A stretch of 64,000 nt of DNA from Acanthacorydalis orientalis (GCA_034766995.1 CM068314.1:11053701-11117700); one strand, 5' to 3'. Counted from the first letter of the stretch, positions 49,228-60,075 are shown. Notes: generated by a model from the sequence alone, not told the origin. Translations and numbers: made by a program.

Positions 49228-49452
49228 TTTCACACAAATTTTTCGCACGTCCTACCAACAACAAATAATTTTTTGATCAAAAATGTTCAAGAATTTAGTA
49301 TTAGTAATTTTTGATTCTTTCTGTACTTCAGAGCTATGAGAATGATGACAGCTCGAAATCGAACAATAATTAAGTATTGGACACTTTTGATCAGGATTAT
49401 TTTACGACTTGCAGGAAAGTGTAAGAGATATTTATGAAAGTGACTTTCGTCA
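49228..49452. mobile_element. Foldback MITE, copy K
   Basis: Left TTTTCACACAAATTTTTCGC, core TTTTTGATCAAAAATGTTCA; right inverse core TTGGACACTTTTGATCAGG and edge TTTATGAAAGTGACTTTCG. Ends about 47 bp before mariner copy 3. Confidence 0.6.
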
Positions 49453-49498
49453 CACAGACAAAATTTTTATTATGAAAAAATACTGATTTAAATAACTA

Positions 49499-49990
49499 TT
49501 AGTTGAAAAAAATAATTCGGTGCCTTTAAATTAAAATTTTTCTCGTCGTTTTAGAATATTTAACTGCCATCCTTAACATTTAAAAACATTATATGTTTTG
49601 GACGAGCAGTCGGCATAACCTCAAAAAACAGTAGAGCACTCGATAGCAACCGAAAAGCAACATATTAGACATGGTACACTTTTCGCATTCTAGTTGATAA
49701 AAATCCTACCGAAGCCATGGAAATTATTTGTTCATCTTTGAGAGAAGATATTATAATGCATAAAACATACAGAAAATAATAAAACAGGATAAGGAATCCG
49801 AAAATGCATTACTACTTCAGTGACTCGAAACGGTAATCTTTTTTTCGACAAGGGATTCATCAGTTATCCGACAGTTGAAGAAAAGTTATACAATATAATG
49901 GAGGATATTTTAATAATTGAAATCTATTCCATTTTTCCGTACCTATTCATTTTCTATTAAAAAAGGGACCGAATTAATTTGTAGACCTAA
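49499..49990 (+). mobile_element. Internally deleted mariner (family M), copy 3, 492 bp
   Basis: Starts TTAGTTGAAAAAAATAATTC, ends GAATTAATTTGTAGACCTAA, TA on both sides (49497-49498 and 49991-49992). N-terminal codons (CATTCTAGTTGATAAAAATC) are joined to the C-terminal block TTTTTTTCGACAAGGGATTC with the same deletion as copies 1 and 2. Confidence 0.85.
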
Positions 49991-49992
49991 TA

Positions 49993-50681
49993 CTTATTTT
50001 CATCAGTAAATTGGGATGAAAATTAAATTAGAAATAAATTTGATAATCGTGTTACACATATCATTATTTTTCTCATTTATTTTTTTAATACAATCAAAAT
50101 AAAAGAGAGGGTTGAAAGAAAAATCAATATTTGTCAGTAATATTTGTAACAGCGAGACTTTGTGTTTGAATTGTTATCTACATATTTACGAAAAGAACGA
50201 ATAAATCATCTGCAATGAAATAATAACGTTTAAAAATTTAAACCTTGAATAATTAACAATTTCTGAGAAGATTTATTTAGCAAAAAAGGTTAAATAAGTT
50301 TACAAAAACATAAAATAAATATTTATTTCAGATAATTTATCTTTATGGACCTACACCAATTTAATAATAGAATGCTATTATTTTTTTTTGTATTAGAGTA
50401 GTCAACAAATTTGAACAATTTTTACAAAAATAAATATGTACTTAGAATTCGAAAATATTTGTATACGTACACATTACGTATATTCAGAGTGCACAAACAA
50501 CTTTATACAAAAAATAAACGGAAATTCCTCAAGCTGTTTTCCCGTTGCTCATTTTATTCACTGCAGTAACAGTGACTAAGCAATTACCATTTGTATCAAA
50601 GGAAAATCGCGATTACTCATTTTATCTCGAATGAGAAAGGCAACAAGTTTCAGTGGGAAACAATGAAAGTGTATTAAATTA

Positions 50682-50684
<3 letters not shown>
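49993..50684. other. Unannotated AT-rich sequence
   Basis: No supported feature. Confidence 0.45.

Positions 50685-50730
<46 letters not shown>
50685..50730. repeat. (TA)n microsatellite
   Basis: About 22 TA units. Confidence 0.97.
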
Positions 50731-50732
<2 letters not shown>

Positions 50733-51054
50733 TTAAGATGACTATATTGTGTTCTACAAATAAAATGTAATTAGATTAAAAATTAATTAAGTTTGATATT
50801 TCGACGAAAAGAACAAATAATGATATTAAAAAGAATCCTGCAATGAGAATGTGTTTTCTGCTTCAGTAAATAAAGTAGTTAAATACTTTTTACGTTCTGA
50901 TCTTCCAACATTTTTACGACAATCGAAAGTATGTGTGTGTGTATATATTTAATCTACTCGTCCAATTTCAGTAAACACCATTACTTCGTATTAGAAATAT
51001 TTTTACTTTATTAACATTGTGAGCTATCCGTTCTATATTTACTCTATTTCTGTT

Positions 51055-51300
51055 AGATCAGTCACACGATACGATGTTGTACGAAAGAGGGTAGAGAAGG
51101 AGTTACGTAATTGATGCGAGGGAGATGTAATACGAGCCGTGTTTGCTCACACGATCAAAATTGGCGAGAGAGTGAGATCTCGAATGCAATCTAGAAAAAT
51201 GACGACGAAGCTAAAGTTTCCACGCCGATCTAACTTACAAGCTAAACGTCGACGAAATGCAATTCATTTTGGCGGCCAAGTTTGAACGAAACTGTTCGTT
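51055..51300. promoter_or_regulatory. Candidate conserved non-coding element
   Basis: Purine-biased, CpG-bearing unique block (GGGTAGAGAAGGAGTTACG, GGCGAGAGAGTGAGATCTCG, AAACGTCGACGAAATGCAA). No open frame. It lies just upstream of the (TA)n-embedded mariner. Evidence is composition only. Confidence 0.3.
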
Positions 51301-51411
51301 TTCTAAACTTAGTTCTGGATACGATAAAAAAAGTTTTTGTGATATGTACGGAAGAATTGGTTTCGATCTACAACTATTTTGAAATAGGGATCAGTGATAT
51401 TCGATTCAGTC

Positions 51412-51414
<3 letters not shown>

Positions 51415-51459
<45 letters not shown>
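51415..51459. repeat. (TA)n microsatellite, left flank of mariner
   Basis: About 22 TA units ending exactly at the mariner left terminus. Confidence 0.97.
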
Positions 51460-51463
<4 letters not shown>

Positions 51464-52749
51464 GATGATGCAAAAATAATTGCGGTTTTTATGTATCGTG
51501 TATACAGTCGCATACATCAGTCAAAAATTATATTTATTAATCAAAATAAAGACCACTGGTCTGCACACACTTCTCTCGACGAGAAACGAGTTTGTTTATT
51601 CCTACAAGATAGAATTCTGGAGACATGGAATCAACGAATTCATCAAAAGTGCTCTGAACTGATGCTTGATCTTTGAAAACCTTCTCGTAGGAAATTACTC
51701 AATTGTTTAAAAAAATTATAATATGTCGGAGACAGATCCTGACAATAATGTGGATGAAGTAAGGTTTCCTAATACAGTTCATTTCATTTTATTAAAGTCA
51801 TCTGTGAGACTTGTGGTCGGGCGTTATCACGAAGAAGAATTGGTCCTCTTCGATTGACTAATGTTAGCCGTAAACGATGCAACTTCTCATGCATTGTTTT
51901 AATTTTCTGACAATATTTTTCTACTGTTATTATTTCACCAGGATTTAAGAAGTTGTAGTGAATGACGCTAATTGTCGACCACCAAAAAATGACCATAATC
52001 TTTTTTTCATGAAAATTCAGTCTAGTAAACTGTTTTGGTGCGAGCCATCGCACCAAAACCGCCAGCCTCGGTCGAGCCATTCTGATTAACGTTTCCGATT
52101 ATTGTAGAGAATCCACTTTTCATCACATGTGACAATTCGATCGAGGAAGGGATCATTTTTGTTACACAAAAGAAGCCTAGAGCAGACTTTGTATATACGA
52201 ATTGTCTGGTGTTCGTTTAGTTCATACGACATCCATTTGTCCAGCTTTTTGGTTTTTCCAATTAAGCTCAAATGTCGAACAACAGTTGAATGATCAACTT
52301 GAGCTCTTCTGCCACCTCTCGAATTGTTTTTCGTGTGTCCGCTTCAATAATGGTTCTCAAATCATTATTGTCTATAGCTGAACGACGTCCACGACCCTCC
52401 TCCTCATCAAGGCTTTCGTTACCATCGCGAAATTTTTGGAAAGTGTTGAGCTGTACGTTCACTAATTGACTCTCCGCCAAAAACAAAATTGATATTTCAA
52501 GCAGTTCTGTTGCCTTACGTCCCGATTTAAACTCATACAACAAACCTGCGCGAATTTTCTTTTTTCCATAAGTAATTTAAGAGGTTATGTCCAACAATAC
52601 TAAAGAATGAAAATAACAGACATAAACTGAAATCAGTAGTGTTAATATCATTGTTTAGAATGATGTATCACATGACTATAACAAAAGATAACAGTAACTA
52701 GGAAAATCGGCGGCAATGATAAAAATCGAAACTATTTTTGCACTAACCT

Positions 52750-52751
<2 letters not shown>
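51460..52751 (-). mobile_element. Full-length cecropia-type (Hsmar1-like) mariner, 1292 bp
   Basis: Left end TTAGGATGATGCAAAAATAA then TTGCGGTTTTTATG. Right end, reverse complemented, is TAAGGTTAGTGCAAAAATAG then TTTCGATTTTTATC. These closely match the terminal repeats of Hsmar1-type mariners, and the length is what that group shows. The left target dinucleotide is TA (51458-51459); the right flank reads CA, then (TA)n. Both sides are long (TA)n arrays, so it appears to have inserted into a microsatellite. The transposase is on the minus strand and broken. Confidence 0.92.
51537..52569 (-). pseudogene. Cecropia-type mariner transposase, degenerate
   Basis: About 344 codons from an ATG at 52569 to TAA at 51537, the normal family length. 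In order: KKKIRAGLLYEFKSGRKATE (HTH1; a frameshift follows the ATG), FRDGNESLDEEEGRGRRS (linker), LRTIIEADTRKTIREVAEEL (HTH2), a frameshift near 52270, KTKKLDKWMSYELNEHQT, DRIVTCDEKWILYNNRKR (first catalytic Asp), a stop near 52086, FLNPGEIITVEKYCQKIK, RGPILLRDNARPQ (second Asp), stops, QDLSPTYYNFFKQL, a frameshift, then FYLVGINKLVSRREKC and SGLYFD. The third catalytic Asp (PTDY in the family) is Tyr. With that loss and several breaks it cannot encode an active enzyme. Confidence 0.92.

Positions 52752-52804
<53 letters not shown>
52752..52804. repeat. (TA)n microsatellite, right flank of mariner
   Basis: CA then about 25 TA units, starting at the mariner right terminus. Confidence 0.97.
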
Positions 52805-52806
<2 letters not shown>

Positions 52807-53390
52807 TACGTGAATATTTTAAAAATAAACTATTGTTCTGTTACGTAAGGGACCAAATTAAGAAATATATATGTTAATATATACATTAAATTGTAAATAA
52901 GTAAAATTTTCATAGCATGTACACAGTGGGTTATAAGTAGTAATTAAGTTGAAAAGGAAATATAACAGTTGAGATTGCATCATAAAATCAAACGATTTGC
53001 ATTCGGATCCAAAATAAATATACATAGAGGAAAAATAAACGAAAATATAATAATGTACGAGAACAAAACACGAACGTACGAACATTAAATATGTAAAATC
53101 ATGGGCGCATCAAGCATACTTTTTTATGTTGAAAGTATTATTTATTCTTCTTCTTATTATTATTGTTATTAAAACATAATCTTTTTATTAATTTATCGTT
53201 TTATAAACTATCACTATTTTCATTTCTGATACTTAGTAATCAAAAGGAAATATAAATAGTGAAAACAACCAGTTAAGTAATTAAACAGATAAATAATTGT
53301 TCAATTAATGATCCTACCTGATTAATAATCTGACACGGAGTTCGATTATTGAGCCATTATAGGTATTTAATGATGGAATAAATAACATCA
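52805..53390. other. Unannotated AT-rich sequence
   Basis: No supported feature. Confidence 0.45.
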
Positions 53391-53394
53391 ATTT

Positions 53395-53790
53395 AGATTA
53401 TATGATATTTTACCTATGTTATCGACGCCAGAGTGTCGAACGAAGAAATCCAGTGGTGATTTACGACACCGGCATGACGGCGTGGCAACTCGGCCAGAAA
53501 TATATCCAGCGTGTTCACATTCTGACGTCCGTGCACGCAGGCAGACGACGCCCACGCATACCTATGAATAGACGCTGTCGTCGCGGTATTTGGAAACAAC
53601 CACTGTATGTATTCGTCACATTACAGCAGACGAACGACGTGCACATTAAACCGACGGCGGGAAACGCATTAAACTGATTCGATACGGTGATATAATACAC
53701 CTTGTCAGGTACAATACGCACATTTCAAAGGGTACAGGGACTGTCAAACAGGAGTACAAGGGTTGCGGTTCTTCGAAATAAACATTACGG
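53395..53790. promoter_or_regulatory. G+C- and CpG-rich unique island
   Basis: By hand count 53461-53520 is about 53% and 53521-53580 about 58% G+C, the richest stretch in the window, with many CpG (GACGGCGTGGCAACTCGG, GACGACGCCCACGC). Frames are open on plus (53402-53677) and minus (53414-53599, 53515-53721) strands at once, so none is convincing; the plus translation is Arg-rich with no known domain. It may be a conserved regulatory element, a non-coding RNA exon, or an unrecognised small exon. Confidence 0.4.
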
Positions 53791-53902
53791 TATTTGATGA
53801 CACACTGTCTAGAAAGGGGCTTTTAATAATATTTATTTATTAGTGAATGGCCTTGAAAACCGTTGTGAAATTTGTGACATTAGAAAACACTGTTGAACAA
53901 TA

Positions 53903-53920
53903 ACATACATATACATATAC

Positions 53921-53969
<49 letters not shown>

Positions 53970-53986
53970 GAGAGAGAGAGAGAGAG
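53903..53986. repeat. (CATATA)n-(TA)n-(GA)n compound microsatellite
   Basis: ACATAT units, then about 19 TA units, then about 9 GA units. Confidence 0.97.
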
Positions 53987-54153
53987 ACGAAAGCTGTGAA
54001 AAGGTGGAAAAAGAATCTTAAAATTGGAAAAATAAGTGCATTAGATTGGAATAGTTTAAAATAATTTGAAACTATATTAAAGTGAGAATTAAATGTTTTA
54101 AATTACTGCTTTTGCTTAAGGTTAATAAAAAAATGAAGGCATATGAGAAATAG

Positions 54154-54156
<3 letters not shown>

Positions 54157-54214
<58 letters not shown>
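54157..54214. repeat. (TA)n microsatellite
   Basis: About 29 TA units. Confidence 0.97.
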
Positions 54215-54217
<3 letters not shown>

Positions 54218-54609
54218 AAATATGTATATGTAAAAAAGATGAATTGAATAATAAACATGTAAGAAAAAAATTAGTAAAAAAAAGACTTCTTTACGTCCAA
54301 ATAATCAGACAATTTTATTCAGAATAAACTATTTTTAATTTATAAAGAATTAAAAAAATAATTTTTTAAATATACTCAATTTATTTTTGATATATTATAC
54401 AAAAAAAAAAAATAAATCTTTGATATCTTTTTTCTGTCAGTTATTTGCGTTATTCTACGAAAATCATTAAAACAACTCTGAATTCTTGTTATCCGCACCT
54501 AGTTTCAAATTGAATCATTTTAGGTCAATAGTTTCAACTCTCTAACCAGTTGAGTTTAAACCATCCACCTAAATTCAAAATCTATCACAGATAATAATCA
54601 ATCAATCTA

Positions 54610-54795
54610 CATTATGTAACTGGAAGATTCTTGTATCTCTCGTTGAACGAGTTCGAGCATTGGTTAAGCATTTTCGTGATTCCTCGACGAGGACGCATCG
54701 CACAGATCTACTTGTGAAGCTCCAGAGTGCCCATGAATGCATCGTCTTACTGGCTTACAAAAACTCAAGAGTGGTCTCACGGATTTTAATATGAC
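54610..54795 (+). pseudogene. Coding-like relic, possibly hAT transposase
   Basis: A plus frame of about 60 codons (from NWKILVSLVERVRALVKHF through RDSSTRTHRTDLLVKLQ to AHECIVLLAY and NSRVVSRILI, stop) has balanced composition and mixed-codon use unlike its flanks. VERVRALVKHFRDSSTRT is weakly like the segment of hAT transposases before the CPTRW motif, but CPTRW itself is absent. There is a stop just upstream and no start. Low confidence. Confidence 0.25.
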
Positions 54796-55249
54796 TATTA
54801 AAATTGTTTCTTTTCGTACCCGTCATGGTGTGTTTTTTCTTCAAGTATTCAACTTCGATTTCTCACTTTGTATCACTACAACCGGTTTCAGCACTCATAC
54901 TCAGATAGCTTAATAATAATTTCCAACTCTCTTGGTGTTTTATACACAATTTGTTGAATGGAATTCAGTCGAATTGAAATACAAAGTGTGTGATTCAATT
55001 ATGAACACTCGAAGAAAACATTTATTAAAATATTCTAAAAATTAAAAACCTAATTTAATTCTTGCTGAAAATGTAGTCTCGATTGAAAACTATTCATTTT
55101 CCAAAAAAAGATATTCAGTAACTGGAAATTTATTATAATGAACACTTTACTGTTTCTTAAATATATTGATATCGAATCTGTTTGAGCATCACTGCGAGCA
55201 GCAAAAAAAAACATATTTGTTCACGTTCGATATTTACATATTGCGCTTC

Positions 55250-55680
55250 ACATTTTTTGAAGTCATATATCAAATATGTCGATACGTAACAGTTAGGAAT
55301 ATGCGTTAATTTGCATATGTAAATAAAGTATATGTATACTGTACGGATTACGACGTCACATTTCGTATGATGTACGTTTATTTATATGAACTCGATTCTC
55401 GATTCATTTTATTAGACAATACGAACGAGCAGACGCCTACGCGTGAAACTAGGACGGAAGGAAGGTAACGGGCGCAACGTCCATTGAAAATCGTGTTAAA
55501 AATTTTGTGACAGTTTGACATGACTGTAAGTTCGTATTAGTGTCGCACAATTGGCAATGCTAATCGATATCTGAGAGACATGTTTCTCTGTTGAATGTCG
55601 CATACTTCAGTGCTGAATACGTGAAAGAGTAACTTGAAATCATCAGTTACGTTACATGTATAAATGTGTAATATGCGGGT
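55250..55680. promoter_or_regulatory. Candidate conserved non-coding element
   Basis: Unique block with TTAATTTGCATATGTAAATA (an octamer-like ATTTGCATAT), CGGATTACGACGTCAC and GACGCCTACGCGTGAAAC. CpG-bearing, without a sustained frame or repeat match. Regulatory role inferred from texture only. Confidence 0.33.
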
Positions 55681-55980
55681 ATTCAACTACAAAAATTATC
55701 GAGAAGAAGTATGGAATGTTAATTACTAAACCACATTTTTCACATTTAATTTTTTTTATGAAACTGACTACAGGGATCCGATGATATTTTAAATTATGTT
55801 ATCGGGAGTTCGCTACAAAGGTAATGGCATTTTAAAATCGATAGAATTCTCAGTTCAATTCAAGTTTACAGTACATAAATACTTCAATTCTCAAAATAAT
55901 TCAAACAGCTTATAATAGTGAGATATATAACACACGTTCAATAAATATATCTTTCTACCTAACAATAATACTAGTACAAC

Positions 55981-56970
55981 CAGGGGAGGATTAACCCAGT
56001 TGGAGGTCCCCAAAATTTATTACACAAAAAAAAACTACTTTGTGTAAAAATATACTTTATAACATTTTTCTTTATATCTACAACTTTATTCTATAAATAT
56101 ATAAATCAATAGAAAAATAAAATAATCTGAATTATTTTTCAGAAAAATAAAGTAACAAAAACTTCCAACTCTGTAAAACTGTAACTGAAACCTCGTACAT
56201 TTGGAGTGAAAAAATTAAATACTTTTTGCTTGACTGTCGAGCAAACTCATCAATTATTTTCAAAGTATCGATATACTATTTAATATTTCTAGTTCTATAA
56301 ACAAAAGTGCCATACTATTTGACCTTTTCTCCGACGTTGTATTTCAAAGATAATTTTATATTATTTTTAACGCTGAGAACGATTTTTCTCCAGATACATT
56401 TGTAATAGAAATAGTCACAAAATTTTTTTAAAATAATTTCAACATCTGGAAATGTTGAGGACATTTCATTTGCTGCCTGGTATATTTTTGTGGTGGTATT
56501 GAATTTGTTTTTATCTTCACATATAAAGAGGAGGAATTGTTCCAATTCATCATCGAAATACGTAATATCAATATCACTTTGCATTTGTCAAGCAAATTTA
56601 TTATCAGCTAAGACGTTGAAGTACACGCTTCGTTTCTTTATGTAATGATTAATTTTTTCCCACTAGCTCGGGTACCCTCCGAGCCTGGGATCCATCAGAT
56701 CTGACACCTGCTTGATCCGCAACTGACATTACGTGCTGTTCCATATATCGAAAATTTGTCCTTGCTTGCAAATCTATAAGTACTTACTCAATGTCCAAAT
56801 ATCAAAAATGAAATTCATGAAAAGGATAACTATTATAAAAATTCGACGAAAGTATCTTATATGATATTTTAAGTTTGCTTGTTATTTTTAATATCTTCAA
56901 TGGAGCCTTTGTCACTCACGGAACACTCGACGACCGCCCACCCCGACCCCCTCCCCTTAATCCGCCAATG
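55981..56970 (-). mobile_element. Internally deleted hAT element, 990 bp
   Basis: Flanked by a perfect 8-bp duplication AGTACAAC (55973-55980 and 56971-56978), the hallmark size for hAT. Left end CAGGGGAGGATTAACCC; right end, reverse complemented, CATTGGCGGATTAAGGGGAG. Both derive from a CAGTGGCGGATTAA-type terminus. Subterminal sequence is G/C-rich (GGAGGTCCCC and CCCCGACCCCCTCCCC). It encodes only the degraded C-terminal part of a transposase on the minus strand. The intact target duplication suggests a younger insertion than the other hAT pieces here. Confidence 0.88.
56180..56584 (-). pseudogene. hAT transposase C-terminal (dimerisation) remnant
   Basis: An 89-codon open segment starts MQSDIDITYFDDELEQFL, continues through NEMSSTFPDVEIILKKFCDY and CIWRKIVLSVKNNIKLSL, and passes a frame break to YIDTLKIIDEFARQSSKK (about 56215-56265). 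The order FPDVEIILK...F - C..R...SV.KNN - IIDEFA fits the hAT C-terminal dimerisation region of ZMYM-type transposases (FPNVEIALRIF ... SGERSFSKLK.IKN ... IIDEFA). The SGERSFS-like block is degraded. No BED finger or catalytic core is present. Confidence 0.65.
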
Positions 56971-57042
56971 AGTACAACTTAAAAATATACAATTACTATT
57001 CAATTATAAAGTATCCACTTTTTTTGTTCCAATTATAACCAT

Positions 57043-57260
57043 CAGCGATTCCCAATCTTTTGAATGCAGAAGACCTCTATATCAATTTGAAAAATGTCGG
57101 GGACCTCTTTGGAAAGGATTGTGTTTCCCTGTCTGTATAGCCCGTTGTATTTTCTCAAGGATTTTCATAATGTAAAACATCTGTTTGCAAAAATTAATTT
57201 CTAGGGGACCTCTCAAATGCTACCGCTGGGGGTTCGAGGGCCATAGATTTGGAACCAGTG
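57043..57260. mobile_element. hAT-type MITE, 218 bp
   Basis: Left CAGCGATTCCCAATCTTTTG; right, reverse complemented, CACTGGTTCCAAATCTATGG. Both derive from a CAGTGGTTCCCAAACTTTT-type terminus, a common hAT end. The 8-bp flanks ATAACCAT (57035-57042) and ATATACAT (57261-57268) agree at 6 of 8. Internal GGGGACCTCTC is typical of these. It lies 65 bp after the 990-bp hAT element's target duplication. Confidence 0.7.
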
Positions 57261-57268
57261 ATATACAT

Positions 57269-57961
57269 AAGACGGCAACAATATTAAAAAAAACTTAAAA
57301 GTTCTTAACGAGAATAATTGCGAAATTTAATTTAAAACTAAAATACTTATATGTAATTAGTAAACCTTCTATCCGAGTACTAAATTACTTTAAGTGAAAC
57401 TAAATATAAATATTAATTAAAAAATAGTTTTAAAATGAAGCAAATAATTTAACATTCGCTTGTGTTTCAAATATTCAGCCTAAATGTAAAATGAAATAAT
57501 AATAAAAAAAAACAGGTAAATAAAATTGTACATTTGAAATTAATAAGAATAAAAAATGTTTTAAAATACTTTTTATACATAAGTAATATTATTTTCAGCT
57601 TACCCGACTGACGATAATGACAATATGTAACATTAGAATGGTAAAACGAGACTCACCTGAAACAATGAAAGATAATTAACGATAATTACCATAACAACAC
57701 ACGTGCAATAAATACAATACGTCAAACGCACATGACCTTTGTTTATAATTTGTACCTCAAACAAGTGTACATTTTAAACAGATAAAAAATATAGTCAAGT
57801 GAATTGTTTTTGCACATTTATACTCGTTCATTATACAATGTTCTAATGTGAAGAATAGTACAATAAAAATTTCGTTTTGATCTCAAAATTCGTACTAGTT
57901 AGATATTAAGGATTTGTAAAATGTTTTACTCCTTTCACATTTTTAAAGAAAAAACATCTTC

Positions 57962-57963
<2 letters not shown>
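57269..57963. other. Unannotated AT-rich sequence
   Basis: No supported feature. Confidence 0.5.

Positions 57964-58026
<63 letters not shown>
57964..58026. repeat. (TA)n microsatellite
   Basis: About 31 TA units. Confidence 0.97.
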
Positions 58027-58028
<2 letters not shown>

Positions 58029-58806
58029 ATTACGTCAATATAAAACGTAATTAAAATTATCCGACTATATATTATTGTTTTTATTTATTACATAATTGAT
58101 AAATACCGCTTTTTTGATTTTACAGTATTCATATTTATTTTTAAATAAAATTGTGTACACAATTGTGCGGGGAAAAATATAAATAGAATAATTTTTTAAA
58201 AAAATATAGAATGTACTCTTTCTTAAATATATACAATAACTAATTTTAATAAAAGAAAGTAAAAAATGTAAGAAAACATTCAGTTTTTTAATTATTAACT
58301 ACATGAAGACACAAATTTTAAAAACATTTTCTTATCATATTTGGATCGTTTGATAAGTATGGTAAAAAAGCAAGTTAAAGACCATTTTTTTGGAAAAGAG
58401 AATGGGTGTGTGCTCACATACACACGACAGAAGTGAAACTTCAGGATTTTTAATGTGAATTTACACACACATTTTCAAAACTGTATTGTAAATTAATGTT
58501 AATCATTGTTACACAATAATTTTAGTCATTCATGATTCACTTACGATCCGCCATGAGTTATTATTTAAAAATTTAGTAGAGAACTAACATTTAAAATTAT
58601 AAAAAAGTCTATAAATAATACTACGATCAAAGAAGGATAGAAAAATCATTCAAAAATTCAGAAAACAATTTGGCAAATAATCAGTTCATGTAATTCGGAT
58701 TGTCATCTATGAAATTATTTACAGTAATAACGAATAAGACACGGCACGAATCAGATTTGGCACTGCAAACGTACATAATCTCGTTCAAATTACATAAATA
58801 CATTCA

Positions 58807-58809
<3 letters not shown>
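58027..58809. other. Unannotated AT-rich sequence
   Basis: No supported feature. Confidence 0.5.

Positions 58810-58873
<64 letters not shown>
58810..58873. repeat. (TA)n microsatellite
   Basis: About 32 TA units. Confidence 0.97.
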
Positions 58874-58876
<3 letters not shown>

Positions 58877-58983
58877 TCTCTGAAACAGATCTAAATAACT
58901 ACGATAGATGTTTCCATATAAAATAGATAAGTTTGTTACAAATTAAATTTATAGTTCGACTTGAACATATCTATGTATTTCAC

Positions 58984-58988
<5 letters not shown>

Positions 58989-59051
<63 letters not shown>
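58989..59051. repeat. (TA)n microsatellite
   Basis: About 31 TA units, 115 bp after the previous array. Confidence 0.97.
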
Positions 59052-59056
<5 letters not shown>

Positions 59057-59589
59057 CTAATAAAATTAATGACTGTCCATGGTTCAAACTCCTTTTAAAA
59101 ATAATATAAATTATATTTAAAGTTTAACGAAATTTAAAAGTACGAGTTATTTCAATATGTTTTCTATTTATTTTTAGTTTCAAGTATGAAATAAAAACTA
59201 ATGTAAAATAATTTTATACATTGATATATAAACTTATTTTTATAAAATTAATACTGAATAATTTATAAGAACTGTTCAGATCATAATTTCTGCTCTAATT
59301 TTTGTGATAAGATCTCAAACCTTAAACTATACGTTTTAATTGCAATTGTGTTGAAATATTTCAATTTATAATCAACACATTAAAAAAATGGGATTAAATA
59401 ACAGTCTTGCACTACTGGATTTTAAATATTACTTACAAAAATAACATGTTTTTAAATAATTCATATTCTGAATACTGGGAACCGAGTAGTACAAAAGTAA
59501 TCTAAAATTAAATAATGATTATACATTTATTCAAAATAAAATTTATGGTTATAAAAATGCCATTTTATATATGATTGAGGTTAATGTAC

Positions 59590-60075
59590 TGTCCTGGCGG
59601 TATTTTCATCTTAGTCGTATAAAATTAATTCACTATCCTCCTGTTCGTGGTCCTGGTTAATCCTGGAGTTATTATTTACCAGGATTAGTTTCACCTTGAA
59701 TAATCATCTTGCTTGTAAAACTCTTCCATTAAGAAATTTATTTTTTAAACAATTTATTCACTAGTTACAAAAAGATAACCTTAAAAATCAAAATAAAAGT
59801 AACAGATAAATACTTATTCACCAAGATCAAGACCACCAGGACAATTTGTATATTTATTTTATTATTTACAATGTATTATTCAACACGGACATTTATTAAA
59901 GTTTAAACATTTTCAGTTTTTTTAAAAAAAATCAGGCCTTTTCATGGAGATTTTTTCTTTTTCAATTCTTTGTCATTATTTATTATTTATAACCGAAAGT
60001 AGTCGTGACATTAATACTACGACGATTCATCAGGATCAATACCATCAGGATGATCAACTGGATTCTAGATACAAA
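59590..60075. repeat. CCTGGTGATC-family repeats, several pieces
   Basis: TGTCCTGGCGGTATTTTCAT (59592), GTTCGTGGTCCTGGTTAATC (59643), inverse TTCACCAAGATCAAGACCAC (59817) and ATTCATCAGGATCAATACCA (60025). Alternating orientation suggests either a foldback structure or two nested copies. Confidence 0.45.

Noticed and set aside
51480..51676. Two overlapping plus-strand frames
   Set aside because: They lie antisense to the mariner transposase C-terminus and 3' end.
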